From: Pseudomonas denitrificans (nom. rej.)
GTDB lineage: Bacteria > Pseudomonadota > Gammaproteobacteria > Pseudomonadales > Pseudomonadaceae
Length of the DNA: 64,000 nucleotides
Reading direction: 5' to 3'
Assembly: GCF_008807415.1 (NCBI RefSeq)
Contig: NZ_CP043626.1
Span: forward strand, 1,054,001-1,118,000
Position 1 is the first letter of the stretch; the number at the start of each line of letters is the position of its first letter. Shown piece by piece: positions 9,392 through 17,710 of the stretch. The notes beneath the pieces are model-generated. The model saw nothing but the letters and a program-made list of their open reading frames with translations. It searched no databases and was not told the origin of the DNA. The position numbers were made by a program, and so were the translations under genes.

Positions 9392-10291
9392 ATGGACCGC
9401 TTGCAGGCCATGCAGGTCTACACCCGCATCGTCGAACTCAAGGCCTTCGGCAAGGCCGCGGACAGCCTGCAGATGCCGCGCGCCAGCGTGACCCAGCTGA
9501 TCCAGCAACTGGAGACGCACCTGGGCGTGCAACTGCTGCGTCGTACCACGCGGCAGGTCAGCGTCACCGCCGATGGACAGGCTTATTACGAGCGCTGCGT
9601 GCGCCTGCTGGAGGACCTGGAGGAGGCGGAGAACTGCTTCTCCGACTCGCCCGACAACCCGCGCGGCAAGCTGCGCATCGACCTGCCCAGTTCGCTGGGA
9701 CGGCTGGTGGTAATCCCGGCGCTGCCGCAGTTCTGCCGGCGCTACCCGCAGATCGAGCTCGAACTGAGCCTGAATGATCGCCAGGTGGACCTGGTGCGAG
9801 AAGGCGTCGATTGCGTGCTGCGTGCAGGCGAACTGCCGGATTCCAGTCTGGTCGGCCGGCGCATCGCCGAGCTGGAGCAACTGACCTGCGTGAGCCGCGC
9901 CTACGTGCAGGAGTTCGGCCTGCCCGAGCATCCGGAGCGGCTCGAAGGGCACCTGGCGGTCAATTACCAGTCGGCCTCCAGCGGGCGCATCTTCGACCTG
10001 GAGTTCCGCTTCGATGGCCAGCTGCGCACCCAGCGGCTGCCCAGCCGGATCGCGGTGAACAACGCCGACGCCTACATTGCCGCCTGCCGCGGCGGCTTCG
10101 GCATGATCCAGGCGCCGCGCTATCACCTGCACGAGGGCCTGGCCAGCGGCGAACTGGTGGAGGTGCTGCGCGCCTGGCAGCCGCCGCCGCTGCCGGTCAG
10201 CGTGCTGCACCCGGTGCGCCGGCAGATGTCGGGGCGCCTGCGGGTGTTCTCCGACTGGCTCGGCGGTTTGTTCGCGGCCGGCATCGGCTGA
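9392..10291 (+). CDS. LysR-family transcriptional regulator
   Basis: A 299-residue LTTR. The N-terminal winged helix-turn-helix is clear (MDRLQAMQVYTRIVELKAFGKAADSLQMPRASVTQLIQQLE), followed by the linker helix and a substrate-binding domain (DLVREGVDCVLRAGELPDSSLVGRRI) typical of the DNA-binding regulators that repress or activate a divergent oxidoreductase. It lies head-to-head with the aldo/keto reductase. The inducer is unknown. Confidence 0.9.
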   Translation: MDRLQAMQVYTRIVELKAFGKAADSLQMPRASVTQLIQQLETHLGVQLLRRTTRQVSVTADGQAYYERCVRLLEDLEEAENCFSDSPDNPRGKLRIDLPSSLGRLVVIPALPQFCRRYPQIELELSLNDRQVDLVREGVDCVLRAGELPDSSLVGRRIAELEQLTCVSRAYVQEFGLPEHPERLEGHLAVNYQSASSGRIFDLEFRFDGQLRTQRLPSRIAVNNADAYIAACRGGFGMIQAPRYHLHEGLASGELVEVLRAWQPPPLPVSVLHPVRRQMSGRLRVFSDWLGGLFAAGIG

Positions 10292-10430
10292 GTGGTCGCT
10301 TGTCGGAAAGCTGCCAGGCGCGGCTGCCGGCGTCACCGCGCTGGCTATGCTCAAGGCCGCCGTAGAGCGGTTCGCAGTCGCTGGAGTTGCGGCGTTTCTT
10401 TTCAACCACTCCCTGAAGGAAACGACCTAA

Positions 10431-11252
10431 ATGAGCTTCGTCAAAGCGAAAGATGGCACTGAGATCTTCTACAAGGATTGGGGCAGCGGGCAGCCGGTGG
10501 TGTTCTCCCACGGCTGGCCGCTCAATGCCGACGCCTGGGACGCGCAGATGCTGTTCCTGGTGCAGAAGGGCTACCGGGTCATCGCCCACGACCGGCGCGG
10601 CCACGGCCGTTCGGGCCAGCCGGCCAACGGCAACGACATGGACACCTACGCCGATGACCTGGCGGCGGTGATCGATGCGCTGGACCTCAAGTCCGCCACG
10701 CTGGTGGGCCATTCAACCGGTGGCGGCGAGGTGACGCGCTACATCGGCCGGCATGGCACCAAACGTCTTTCCGGGGCGGTGCTGATCGGTGCGGTGCCGC
10801 CGCTGATGCTCAAGACGGCTGCCAACCCCGGCGGCCTGCCGATCGACGTGTTCGACGGCATCCGCAAGGGCGTGAAGGAAGACCGCTCGCAATTCTTCAA
10901 GGACCTGGCGGTGCCGTTCTACGGCTACAACCGGCCGGGTGCGAAGCAGTCCCAGGGCGTGATCGACAACTTCTGGCTGCAGGGCATGACCGGCGGGCAC
11001 CTGGGCCAGTACCTGTGCATCCACGAGTTCTCCGAAGTGGACTACACCGAGGACCTGAAGAAGATCGACGTGCCAGCGCTGATCCTCCACGGCGACGATG
11101 ACCAGATCGTGCCCATCGGCGCCGCCGGCCAGCGTTCGGTGGAGCTGGTGCAGAAGGGCGAGCTGAAAGTCTACAAGGGCGGCCCGCACGGCATGTGCAC
11201 CACCCTGGCCGACCAGGTGAACGAGGACCTGCTGGGCTTCCTCAATCGCTGA
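10431..11252 (+). CDS. Alpha/beta hydrolase, non-haem chloroperoxidase/esterase type
   Basis: A 273-residue single-domain alpha/beta hydrolase. The nucleophile elbow GHSTGG places the catalytic Ser at residue 95. The acid is in HGDDDQIVP and the catalytic His in GGPHGMC near the C-terminus. [10 protein letters not shown] supplies the oxyanion-hole loop. The sequence is close to the bacterial cofactor-free chloroperoxidases, whose physiological reaction is usually ester hydrolysis or perhydrolysis. It appears monocistronic, with a perfect 10-base-pair hairpin right after the stop. No signal peptide, so cytoplasmic. Confidence 0.88.
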   Translation: MSFVKAKDGTEIFYKDWGSGQPVVFSHGWPLNADAWDAQMLFLVQKGYRVIAHDRRGHGRSGQPANGNDMDTYADDLAAVIDALDLKSATLVGHSTGGGEVTRYIGRHGTKRLSGAVLIGAVPPLMLKTAANPGGLPIDVFDGIRKGVKEDRSQFFKDLAVPFYGYNRPGAKQSQGVIDNFWLQGMTGGHLGQYLCIHEFSEVDYTEDLKKIDVPALILHGDDDQIVPIGAAGQRSVELVQKGELKVYKGGPHGMCTTLADQVNEDLLGFLNR

Positions 11253-11260
11253 GACGCCGC

Positions 11261-11284
11261 TGCCGGGGCCGCTGGGCCCCGGCA
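11261..11284. terminator. Hairpin between convergent genes, probable bidirectional terminator
   Basis: TGCCGGGGCC (11261-11270), loop GCTG, GGCCCCGGCA (11275-11284): a perfect 10-base GC stem between the stop of the alpha/beta hydrolase and the stop of the convergent coiled-coil gene. A T-run is lacking, so termination may be inefficient. Confidence 0.5.
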
Positions 11285-11297
11285 CTCCACGAGTGAA

Positions 11298-12239
11298 TCA
11301 GTGGCCGTCCGGGCGCCCGTTCACGGTGCGGTTGATGGCGCTCAGCGCGGTGTTGAAGCGCACCGTTTCGTTGAAGCTGCGGACGATGGCGCCGAAGCGC
11401 TCCTTGGCATCCACCAGTTGCTTGAAGCGTTCGGTCAGCTCGTTGTCCTTTTGCTGCAGCAGCGTCTCGCGGCCGTCCAGGTCGGCATGGCGAATACGCA
11501 TCTGCGCCAGCTTGCGTTCCAGCTGGTCCTGCTCCGTCTGCAGCACCTCGCAACGCTTGCTGGTGGCGCGGTCACGACTGTCGACGGTCTCCGCCAGCGC
11601 CTGCAGGGTGGCGCTGCGTTCGGCGAGGGTGGCGGCCTGCTGCTCGCCGAGGCGGGTCAGCGCAGCCTTCTCCTGCTGTAACCGCTGCTCCCATTGGCGC
11701 AAGGCGTCTTCCCGTTCGTTGAGCAGGCGCTCGCGCTCATCGGCCTGTTCCTGGCGCGCGTCCAGCGTCTCGCGTTCCTTGATGGAGTCCAGGCGTTGCT
11801 GCGACAGGCCCTGGGCCATGCCGGCGAGGGAGTCGAGAGTGCTCTGCACGTCCTGCAGCACGTTTTCGGTGTCACTGGCGTCCTGCGAGACAACTGCTTG
11901 CAGCAACTGATCGGCCTGGCTGAGCGGGGTGTCGGGCGCGCCATCCGGCGTGACGATGGCATCGGGGGTGGGCCGGCTCGCTTCGCGTTGCAGGGCTTCA
12001 TCGAGTTCGTCGAGCTGGTCGAGGGTGTGCTGTGCGCTCTGCTGCTGTTTCCGGGCGTAGTCCGTGGCGCCGGCCGAATAGGCGGATGCCTGGCTCGGCG
12101 TGGCACCCAGCGCGTCCGGCAGCTGGCCGGGCGGCAGGTCATAGAGCTGCGACAGGTGGTCCTGTGGGTGCGCGAAGGGCCGCTGCGGCTTCGGCTGGCC
12201 TGCGCCTTCGGCCGGTTCCTTGGAATTGCGAATGCTCAT
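11298..12239 (-). CDS. Hypothetical coiled-coil protein
   Basis: A 313-residue protein I do not recognise. The N-terminal third is Pro/Gln/Ser-rich (EPAEGAGQPKPQRPFAHPQDHL). From about residue 115 onward it is highly charged and heptad-like (ERLLNEREDALRQWEQRLQQEKAAL), predicting a long coiled coil. The C-terminal 40 residues (AKERFGAIVRSFNETVRFNTALSAINRTV) look like a separate conserved tail. There is no signal peptide or membrane segment. The ATG at 12239 is chosen over the upstream open frame because GGGAGA precedes it by about 7 bases. A cytoskeletal or scaffold role is a guess only. Confidence 0.7.
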   Translation of the reverse strand: MSIRNSKEPAEGAGQPKPQRPFAHPQDHLSQLYDLPPGQLPDALGATPSQASAYSAGATDYARKQQQSAQHTLDQLDELDEALQREASRPTPDAIVTPDGAPDTPLSQADQLLQAVVSQDASDTENVLQDVQSTLDSLAGMAQGLSQQRLDSIKERETLDARQEQADERERLLNEREDALRQWEQRLQQEKAALTRLGEQQAATLAERSATLQALAETVDSRDRATSKRCEVLQTEQDQLERKLAQMRIRHADLDGRETLLQQKDNELTERFKQLVDAKERFGAIVRSFNETVRFNTALSAINRTVNGRPDGH

Positions 12240-12507
12240 GCGGTTCTCCCGAAGCTGTTCCTGGTGAGGCGGGAAGCACCTGGAGCAGGGCTGCTGCCGG
12301 TTTCTGGCAGGGCGGGGCTCTGGGCAGGGGCTGTCTCGGGCGTCGGGTTGCATGGTGCGTTGCGGGCTTCTGCCTGGCGGGCGGGAACCGATTCCATCCG
12401 GCGCTGGGCGGCCTTGCTCGGCGGCGCCCAGAAGCAGTTTAGGTCGCCCCAGGCGGTTTGCCGGGAAAGAGGGGCGAGCAAAGGCGGGAGTGACGAACGG
12501 TCAGTGG

Positions 12508-12858
12508 CTAGCGGTGCTCCAGCACATTCAACAGCGTCCCCAACGGGTCACGCAGGAAGAAGCGCCGCACGCCCCAGGGCTCGACGGTCAGTGCGTAGGT
12601 GATCTCGTGGCCGCCCGCGTGGGCGCGCTCGTACACCTCGTCGAGATTGTCCACCTCGATGGACAGGTCCGGCACCGGCGCACCGGAGCCACCTTCGCTG
12701 GCCAGGCTCATCTGCGCCAGCGCGCTGTCGCCGCTGGCGAGGGTGATCAGCCAGCCGTGGTCCATCACCACGTCGAGGTCGAACAGCTCGCGGTAGAAAC
12801 GCGCGACCTCGGCAGGCTGGCCGGTGGCGAGGTTGGCGACGATGCGGCGGACGGTCAT
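12508..12858 (-). CDS. VOC-family (glyoxalase/bleomycin-resistance-like) protein
   Basis: A 116-residue one-domain VOC protein with beta-alpha-beta-beta-beta repeats. RRIVANLATGQPAEVARFYRELFDLDV is the usual first module and EPWGVRRFFLRDPLGTLLNVLEH the last, with the Asp-Pro and terminal His/Glu region of this fold. Members range from lactoylglutathione lyase-like enzymes to antibiotic-binding proteins, and substrate cannot be told from the sequence. GGAG lies upstream of the ATG. No operon partner; the next gene is 38 bases away on the same strand. Confidence 0.8.
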   Translation of the reverse strand: MTVRRIVANLATGQPAEVARFYRELFDLDVVMDHGWLITLASGDSALAQMSLASEGGSGAPVPDLSIEVDNLDEVYERAHAGGHEITYALTVEPWGVRRFFLRDPLGTLLNVLEHR

Positions 12859-12896
12859 GGCGGAGCTCCGAGGCGGGAGTCCGCCAGCATAGACGC

Positions 12897-13406
12897 TCAG
12901 TGCGCCGGGCGTGCCGGCGGCATGCGCCGACGGTGGATGCGGTAGAACTGGTAGAGCACGCCGACCACCAGCACCAGCAGCGCGACCATCACCGCCGTCT
13001 GCACTGGCGGGGAGTCCGGGCCCTGGCCGATGGGGCTGGACGGCGGCAGCCGGGACAGCGACTCGTTGAGCGTGGGGATCATCATCAGGAAGAAGCTGAA
13101 GCTCATCGCGCCGGTTTCCACGTATTCACGCAGCCCGCCGAGCGCGCTGATCCGCTGCGCGTAGCTGCCTGCCGCGATGGCAATCAGGCAGAGGATGCCG
13201 ATGGCGTGGCCGGCGTTGAAGCCGCCGGTGCTGGACAGGCCGAAGGCCGTCAGCACGCCGAGGATCATTCCGTAGACATACCAGCGTCCGGCCGGGCTGC
13301 GCGGATCGATGCGCCCCGCCTGGTAGAAAGCCCACAACCCGGCAACCAGTGGCACCAGGCTGATGGCGGTATGCACGATGCCCAGGGTGGAAAGGGGATT
13401 GGCCAT
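12897..13406 (-). CDS. Small integral membrane protein, four or five predicted helices
   Basis: A 169-residue membrane protein. Hydrophobic segments are at the N-terminus (LGIVHTAISLVPLVAGLWAFY), about 45-65, 70-90 (HAIGILCLIAIAAGSYA), about 102-118, and near the C-terminus (TAVMVALLVLVVGVLYQFY), followed by an Arg-rich tail (HRRRMPPARPAH) that should face the cytoplasm. It resembles uncharacterised DUF2306-like/hypothetical membrane proteins. I do not recognise a function. The ATG at 13406 gives a membrane segment from the start, whereas the longer frame adds an unlikely leader. Confidence 0.65.
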   Translation of the reverse strand: MANPLSTLGIVHTAISLVPLVAGLWAFYQAGRIDPRSPAGRWYVYGMILGVLTAFGLSSTGGFNAGHAIGILCLIAIAAGSYAQRISALGGLREYVETGAMSFSFFLMMIPTLNESLSRLPPSSPIGQGPDSPPVQTAVMVALLVLVVGVLYQFYRIHRRRMPPARPAH

Positions 13407-13541
13407 GACGAACGCCTCCGCAGTGAGCACAGGGACGCCACGCATCCACGAGCTGTGCCTGGGCACGGAGGGGCGGGTGTGTTGTCAGGTTAGACGCAAC
13501 CCGCGTGGGGGCAGGGTTGCGCCGAGCCCAGCCGACGAACG

Positions 13542-14186
13542 TCACACCCGCTTGTTGAGCCAGCGCGCGAGGCGATCTCCGCCGAACTGGATCAGGGTCA
13601 CCAGGGCGACCAGCAGGATGATCACGGTGAGCATCACCTGGGTGTCGAAGCGCTGGTAGCCATATCGGTAGGCCAGGTCGCCCAGGCCGCCGGCGCCGAT
13701 GGCGCCGGCCATGGCCGAGGAGTTGATCATGGTCACCAGGGTGATGGTGAAGCCGGCGACGATGCCCGGTCGTGCCTCGGGCAGCAGCACGTTCCAGATG
13801 ATGTGCCGGGGCTGGCAGCCCATGGCCTGGGCCGCTTCGATCAGGCCGTGGTCGACCTCGCGCAGGCTGACCTCGGCGATGCGCGCAAAGAACGGCGTCG
13901 CGGCGATGGTCAGCGGCACGACTGCCGCCCACACGCCGTAGCTGGTGCCGACTATCAGCCGGGTGAAGGGGATCAGCGCGACCATCAGGATCAGGAACGG
14001 GATCGAACGCAGCACGTTGACCACGCTGCCCAGGCCCTGGTTGACCAGGCGCGCCTGGAAGATCCCGCCGGGCCCGGTAGTGACCAGCACCAGGGCCAGC
14101 GGGATGCCCACCAGCAGGACGATGGCCGAGGACGCGCCGATCATCAGCAGGGTGTCGAGCAGGCCTTGCAGCAGGCGATCAGGCAT
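13542..14186 (-). CDS. metI: MetI-type ABC transporter permease (set 1)
   Basis: A 214-residue permease of the methionine-uptake (MUT) class, imports substrate through the inner membrane with MetN and MetQ. The EAA loop that contacts the ATPase is present ([28 protein letters not shown]), with about five hydrophobic segments. The start ATG overlaps the end of metN by 8 bases. It is the last gene of the minus-strand organosulfur locus. Because the neighbours are sulfur-scavenging monooxygenases, the substrate may be a thioether or other organosulfur compound rather than methionine. Confidence 0.88.
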   Translation of the reverse strand: MPDRLLQGLLDTLLMIGASSAIVLLVGIPLALVLVTTGPGGIFQARLVNQGLGSVVNVLRSIPFLILMVALIPFTRLIVGTSYGVWAAVVPLTIAATPFFARIAEVSLREVDHGLIEAAQAMGCQPRHIIWNVLLPEARPGIVAGFTITLVTMINSSAMAGAIGAGGLGDLAYRYGYQRFDTQVMLTVIILLVALVTLIQFGGDRLARWLNKRV

Positions 14187-15240
14187 GGCTGAGCACCTCC
14201 AGCCTGTCGGCGACATCGCGGGCACGTTCGAGCAGTTGCGGGGCACTGGCGGCGGGTGCTGCGACGCTCAGCAGAAGCCGGCCGAGGGCGCGGCCCTGGA
14301 TGCGCTCGATGCCGCCGTGCAGCAGGCTGATGCGGCTGCCCAGGGCCTGGGCGATGGCCAGCAGGTCCGGCTCCTGTTCGCGTACGCCGGTGTAGTGCAG
14401 GTCGAGGATCACTTCGTTGTCCGAGGGATGCTCCAGCCGTGCCAGCAGGTCCGGCGGCAGGTGCTGTTGCAGCGAGCCGAGCAGGGTGCGGCTGACCTCA
14501 TGCTGCGGGTTGCCGAAGACTTCCCAGACGTCGCCCTGTTCGACGATGCGCCCGCGTTCGAGCACCACCACGCGGTCGCAGATTTCGCGGATCACCGCCA
14601 TCTCGTGGGTGATCAGCACGATGGTCAGGCCCAGGCGGCGGTTGATGTCGCGCAGCAGTGCGAGGATGGCCTGGGTGCTCTCCGGGTCCAGCGCCGAGGT
14701 GGCCTCGTCGCAGAGCAGGATTTCCGGCTGGTGCACCAGCGCACGGGCGATGCCGACGCGCTGCTTCTGCCCGCCGGAGAGTTGCGCCGGGTAGGCGTGG
14801 CGCTTATCTTCCAGCCCCACCAGCTGCAGCAGTTCGTCCACCCGCTCGGCGATGCGTGCCTTGGGCACGCCGGCTACGCGCAGGGGCAGGGCGATGTTCT
14901 GCGCGACCGTCTTGGCCGACATCAGGTTGAAGTGCTGGAAGATCATGCCGACGCGACGGCGCAGGCCGACCAGTTGCTGGGCGTCGAAGGTGCCGATGTC
15001 CTCGCCATCGATCAGTACCTGGCCGACGCTGGGTTGTTCCAGGCGGTTGAGGGTGCGGATCAGCGAGCTCTTGCCGGCGCCGCTGCGGCCGATGATGCCG
15101 AACACTTCGCCACGGCGGACGGCGAGTTCGATGTCGCTCAGTGCTTCCACCGGGCCGTGGTGGCCGGCGTAGGTCTTGCCCAGCCCGCGCAGGGCGATGT
15201 GCTGGGTGGCGAGTTCGAGATTGCGGTTGAAGCTGACCAT
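14179..15240 (-). CDS. metN: MetN-type ABC transporter ATP-binding protein with NIL domain
   Basis: A 353-residue ATPase. Walker [11 protein letters not shown], signature [15 protein letters not shown], and Walker [18 protein letters not shown] are intact. The C-terminal ~80 residues ([23 protein letters not shown] onward) form the NIL/ACT-like domain that in E. coli MetN binds methionine and shuts the transporter off. It is the only transporter ATPase in a locus with two permease and two binding-protein genes, so it may serve both. Between it and metQ set 1 lie a REP element and hairpins (15279-15479), so its expression may be partly uncoupled from the upstream genes. Confidence 0.93.
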   Translation of the reverse strand: MVSFNRNLELATQHIALRGLGKTYAGHHGPVEALSDIELAVRRGEVFGIIGRSGAGKSSLIRTLNRLEQPSVGQVLIDGEDIGTFDAQQLVGLRRRVGMIFQHFNLMSAKTVAQNIALPLRVAGVPKARIAERVDELLQLVGLEDKRHAYPAQLSGGQKQRVGIARALVHQPEILLCDEATSALDPESTQAILALLRDINRRLGLTIVLITHEMAVIREICDRVVVLERGRIVEQGDVWEVFGNPQHEVSRTLLGSLQQHLPPDLLARLEHPSDNEVILDLHYTGVREQEPDLLAIAQALGSRISLLHGGIERIQGRALGRLLLSVAAPAASAPQLLERARDVADRLEVLSHA

Positions 15241-15278
15241 GGTGGGGGCCTGTTCGGTAGTTCGGAGCGGGCGCCTTG

Positions 15279-15313
15279 CCCTCTCCCTAACCCTCTCCCT
15301 GAAGGGAGAGGGG
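15279..15313. repeat. Pseudomonas REP-like element, single copy (a)
   Basis: Two CCCTCTCCC boxes, the second forming a perfect stem CCCTCTCCCT-GA-AGGGAGAGGG (15291-15312). The same sequence recurs at 20201-20236 and 31224-31258, with inverted partners at 20332-20370 and 31307-31353. It lies just upstream of metN. Confidence 0.8.
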
Positions 15314-15371
15314 ACTGGTTCGGTGTGTTCGGCAATTGCGGTTCTTGCCGGAGATTTCGGCGCGGCCGGAA

Positions 15372-15449
15372 CGTAGGTCGCATAACCTGGAACAGGTTAT
15401 CCGCCGGCGCCTGCGCGGCGGATAGCGCTGACGCGTTATGCGCCCTACG
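15372..15449. repeat. 78-base palindromic repeat element (copy 1)
   Basis: The ends CGTAGGTCGCATAAC and GTTATGCGCCCTACG are inverted complements with one mismatch, and an inner arm TCCGCCG/CGGCGGA gives a second stem. A diverged relative lies at 24897-24973. It looks like a non-coding, MITE- or REP-like dispersed element of Pseudomonas. Confidence 0.7.
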
Positions 15450-15455
15450 AAATAG

Positions 15456-15479
15456 CGCGCCAGCGGTGATGCTGGCGCG
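15456..15479 (-). terminator. Hairpin just after metQ set 1, possible intra-operon attenuator
   Basis: CGCGCCAGC (15456-15464), loop GGTGAT, GCTGGCGCG (15471-15479): a perfect 9-base stem starting one base after the metQ stop. On the minus strand it is followed by CTATTTCG, a weak T-tract. It would reduce read-through from metQ into metN-metI. Confidence 0.5.
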
Positions 15480-15480
15480 T

Positions 15481-16278
15481 TTACTGCCAGCCCGGCTGGT
15501 AGAGCGAGCCGTGGGCCTTGTCCAGCGCGGCGCGGACCTGCGGCGAGTGCTGGTAGAGATCGACGAATTTCTTCAGCTTGCCGTCCGGGTCCTTGTAGTC
15601 ATCGCGGGTCACGAACTGGATGACGTACTCGCGGTTCTCGATGCCATCGAACAGCAGCGCGCTGTTCGGATCGAGGGTCCCGGCCAGGCGGATGTAGTGC
15701 GGGTAGCCCTGGGCGAGATCGACGTCGTCCAGCGCGCGGACCAGCTGCACGGCCTCCAGCTCGATGATCTGGAGGTGTTTGGGGTTGGCCACGATGTCGT
15801 CCAGTGTCGCCTTGTAGCCGACGCCATCCTTGAGCCTGAGCAGCCCGGCCTTCTGCAGCAGCTGCAGGCCACGGCCGCCATTGATGGGGTCGTTGGCGAT
15901 GGCGACCTTGGCACCCTCGGGCAGGTCGGCGATGGCCTTGTATCGGGTCGAGTACAGGCCGACGTTGTTGATGATCCCCGGCGCGAACGCCTTCAGGTGC
16001 AGGCCGCCCTCGCGGTTGGCGTTCTCCAGGAAGGGCGTGTGCTGGAAGTAGTTGGCGTCGATGTCGCCGTGGTCGAGGGTGATGTTCGGTGCGTTCCAGT
16101 CGGTGAACTCCACCAGCTCGACCTTCAGGCCCTGTTCGGCGGCTTCCTTCACCGCCACTTCCAGCGGTGGGGCGAAGGCGGCGGTGGTGCCCAGGCGCAG
16201 GGTGTCGGCGGCCTGGGCGAGGCCGGCGGCGAGGAGGTTGAGGGAGAGCCCGAGGGCCAGTTTGAAGCGTGCACGCAT
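15481..16278 (-). CDS. MetQ/NlpA-family substrate-binding protein (set 1)
   Basis: A 265-residue periplasmic binding protein of the NlpA (MetQ) family, which delivers substrate to MetNI. The signal peptide (MRARFKLALGLSLNLLAAGLAQAA) ends in AQA-AD, a signal peptidase I site; there is no lipobox Cys, unlike E. coli MetQ. Family features include YFQHTPFLENANREGG, NDPINGGRGLQLLQKAGL and RDDYKDPDGKLKKFVDLYQ. The open frame runs far upstream; the ATG at 16278 is selected for the signal peptide and AAAGGA before it. It follows the monooxygenase gene by 34 bases. The ligand may be an organosulfur compound. Confidence 0.9.
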   Translation of the reverse strand: MRARFKLALGLSLNLLAAGLAQAADTLRLGTTAAFAPPLEVAVKEAAEQGLKVELVEFTDWNAPNITLDHGDIDANYFQHTPFLENANREGGLHLKAFAPGIINNVGLYSTRYKAIADLPEGAKVAIANDPINGGRGLQLLQKAGLLRLKDGVGYKATLDDIVANPKHLQIIELEAVQLVRALDDVDLAQGYPHYIRLAGTLDPNSALLFDGIENREYVIQFVTRDDYKDPDGKLKKFVDLYQHSPQVRAALDKAHGSLYQPGWQ

Positions 16279-16312
16279 GGCAACGAATCCTTTGTGATTT
16301 TTAAGCCGATGG

Positions 16313-17710
16313 TCAAAGCGAGAAAGCTGGAGTCGCTCCAGTGGCGGTTGCCTGGCGAAAGCCTGCGCCGACGTGCCGTGCGGGCAGTCGGGCGCGGCCG
16401 GCGCCGAAGAGTTTTTCCCGCAGCGTGCCGTCCGCGTAGGTGGTCTTGTAGGCGCCGCGGTTCTGCAGTTCGGGTACCACGAGGTCGATGAAGTCGGCGT
16501 AGCTTTCCGGCTCCACGGTGCGGGTGAGGTTGAAGCCGTCCAGACCGGCCTCGTTGATCCAGCCCAGCAGCTCATCGGCCACCTGCAGCGGGTCGCCGAC
16601 CAGCGTGGTGTAGCGGCCGCCGAGGGCGAGCTGTTCCAGCAACTGGCGCACGGTGGCATCGGTGCGGGCGACGGTCAGCGCCTTGGTGGCGGACTCGATG
16701 GCGTTGGTCTTCTCGTAGCGGATCGGCTCGTCCAGTGCGTAGCGCGAGAAGTCGATGCCGGTGGTGCTGGCGAAGTGCGCAAGGCCGGCCTCGGCACTGG
16801 CGAAGCGGCGGTATTCGGCGAGCTTGTCGCGGGCCTCGGCTTCGGTCGGTGCGACGATGACGTTGATGCCCATGAATACCTTGATGTCGTCCGCCCGGCG
16901 GCCGGCATCCACCATCGCCTGACGGATGCGCTCCACCAGCACGCGGGTGGCCTCGCGGGTCTGCGCCGAGACGAACACGCACTCGGCGTGGCGTGCGGCG
17001 AAGGCCAGTCCGCGATTCGACGCACCGGCCTGGAACAGCAGCGGCGTGCGCTGCGGCGACGGCTGGCTGAGGTGGTAACCCTCGACGTCGAAGAACTCGC
17101 CGTGGTGGCGGACCTTGTGCACCTTGGCCGGCTGCGCGTAGATGCGCCGCTGGCGGTCGGCGACGACGGCATCGTCTTCCCAGCTGCCTTCCCAGAGCTT
17201 GTAGAGCACCTCCAGGTATTCGTCGGCGCGGTCGTAGCGACGGTCGTGGTCGATCTGTCGGTCCTGGCCCATGGCGCGGGCGGTGCTTTCCAGGTAGCCG
17301 GTGACGATGTTCCAGCCGACCCGGCCGTCGCTCAGGTGATCCAGCGTGGAGAGTCGCCGGGCAAACGGGTAGGGCGCTTCGTAAGTGAGGTTGGCGGTAA
17401 TGCCGAAGCCCAGGTGCTCCGTTGCCCCGGCCATGGCCGAGACCAGCATCAGCGGGTCGTTCACCGGCAGCTGGATGGCTTCCCTGGCGGTGAGTTCGAT
17501 GCCGTTCTGGTAGACGTCGTAGACGCCGAGGATGTCGGCGAGGAACAGGCCGTCGAACAGGCCTTTCTCCAGCAGGCGGGCGAGGTCGGTCCAGTGGCTG
17601 AGCTTGTTGAAGTCGCTGGAGCGGTCGCGCGGATGGGTCCACAGGCCGTGGTTGATGTGGCCGACGCAATTCATGCTGAAGGCGTTGAGGAGGATCTGCT
17701 TCTGGCTCAT
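16313..17710 (-). CDS. NtaA/SnaA/DszA-family FMNH2-dependent monooxygenase (copy 1)
   Basis: A 465-residue bacterial-luciferase-like (LLM) flavin monooxygenase of the nitrilotriacetate/DszA/SnaA branch. The signature regions NAFSMNCVGHINHGLWTHPRD, GRVGWNIVTGY, SQPSPQRTPLLFQAGASNRGL and LDGFNLTRTVEPESYADFIDLV are all typical. Relatives use reduced FMN from a separate reductase to oxidise thioethers or sulfones next to the C-S bond. The ATG overlaps the stop of the SfnB-like gene upstream by 4 bases, so the two are coupled. No flavin reductase is seen in the window. Confidence 0.9.
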   Translation of the reverse strand: MSQKQILLNAFSMNCVGHINHGLWTHPRDRSSDFNKLSHWTDLARLLEKGLFDGLFLADILGVYDVYQNGIELTAREAIQLPVNDPLMLVSAMAGATEHLGFGITANLTYEAPYPFARRLSTLDHLSDGRVGWNIVTGYLESTARAMGQDRQIDHDRRYDRADEYLEVLYKLWEGSWEDDAVVADRQRRIYAQPAKVHKVRHHGEFFDVEGYHLSQPSPQRTPLLFQAGASNRGLAFAARHAECVFVSAQTREATRVLVERIRQAMVDAGRRADDIKVFMGINVIVAPTEAEARDKLAEYRRFASAEAGLAHFASTTGIDFSRYALDEPIRYEKTNAIESATKALTVARTDATVRQLLEQLALGGRYTTLVGDPLQVADELLGWINEAGLDGFNLTRTVEPESYADFIDLVVPELQNRGAYKTTYADGTLREKLFGAGRARLPARHVGAGFRQATATGATPAFSL

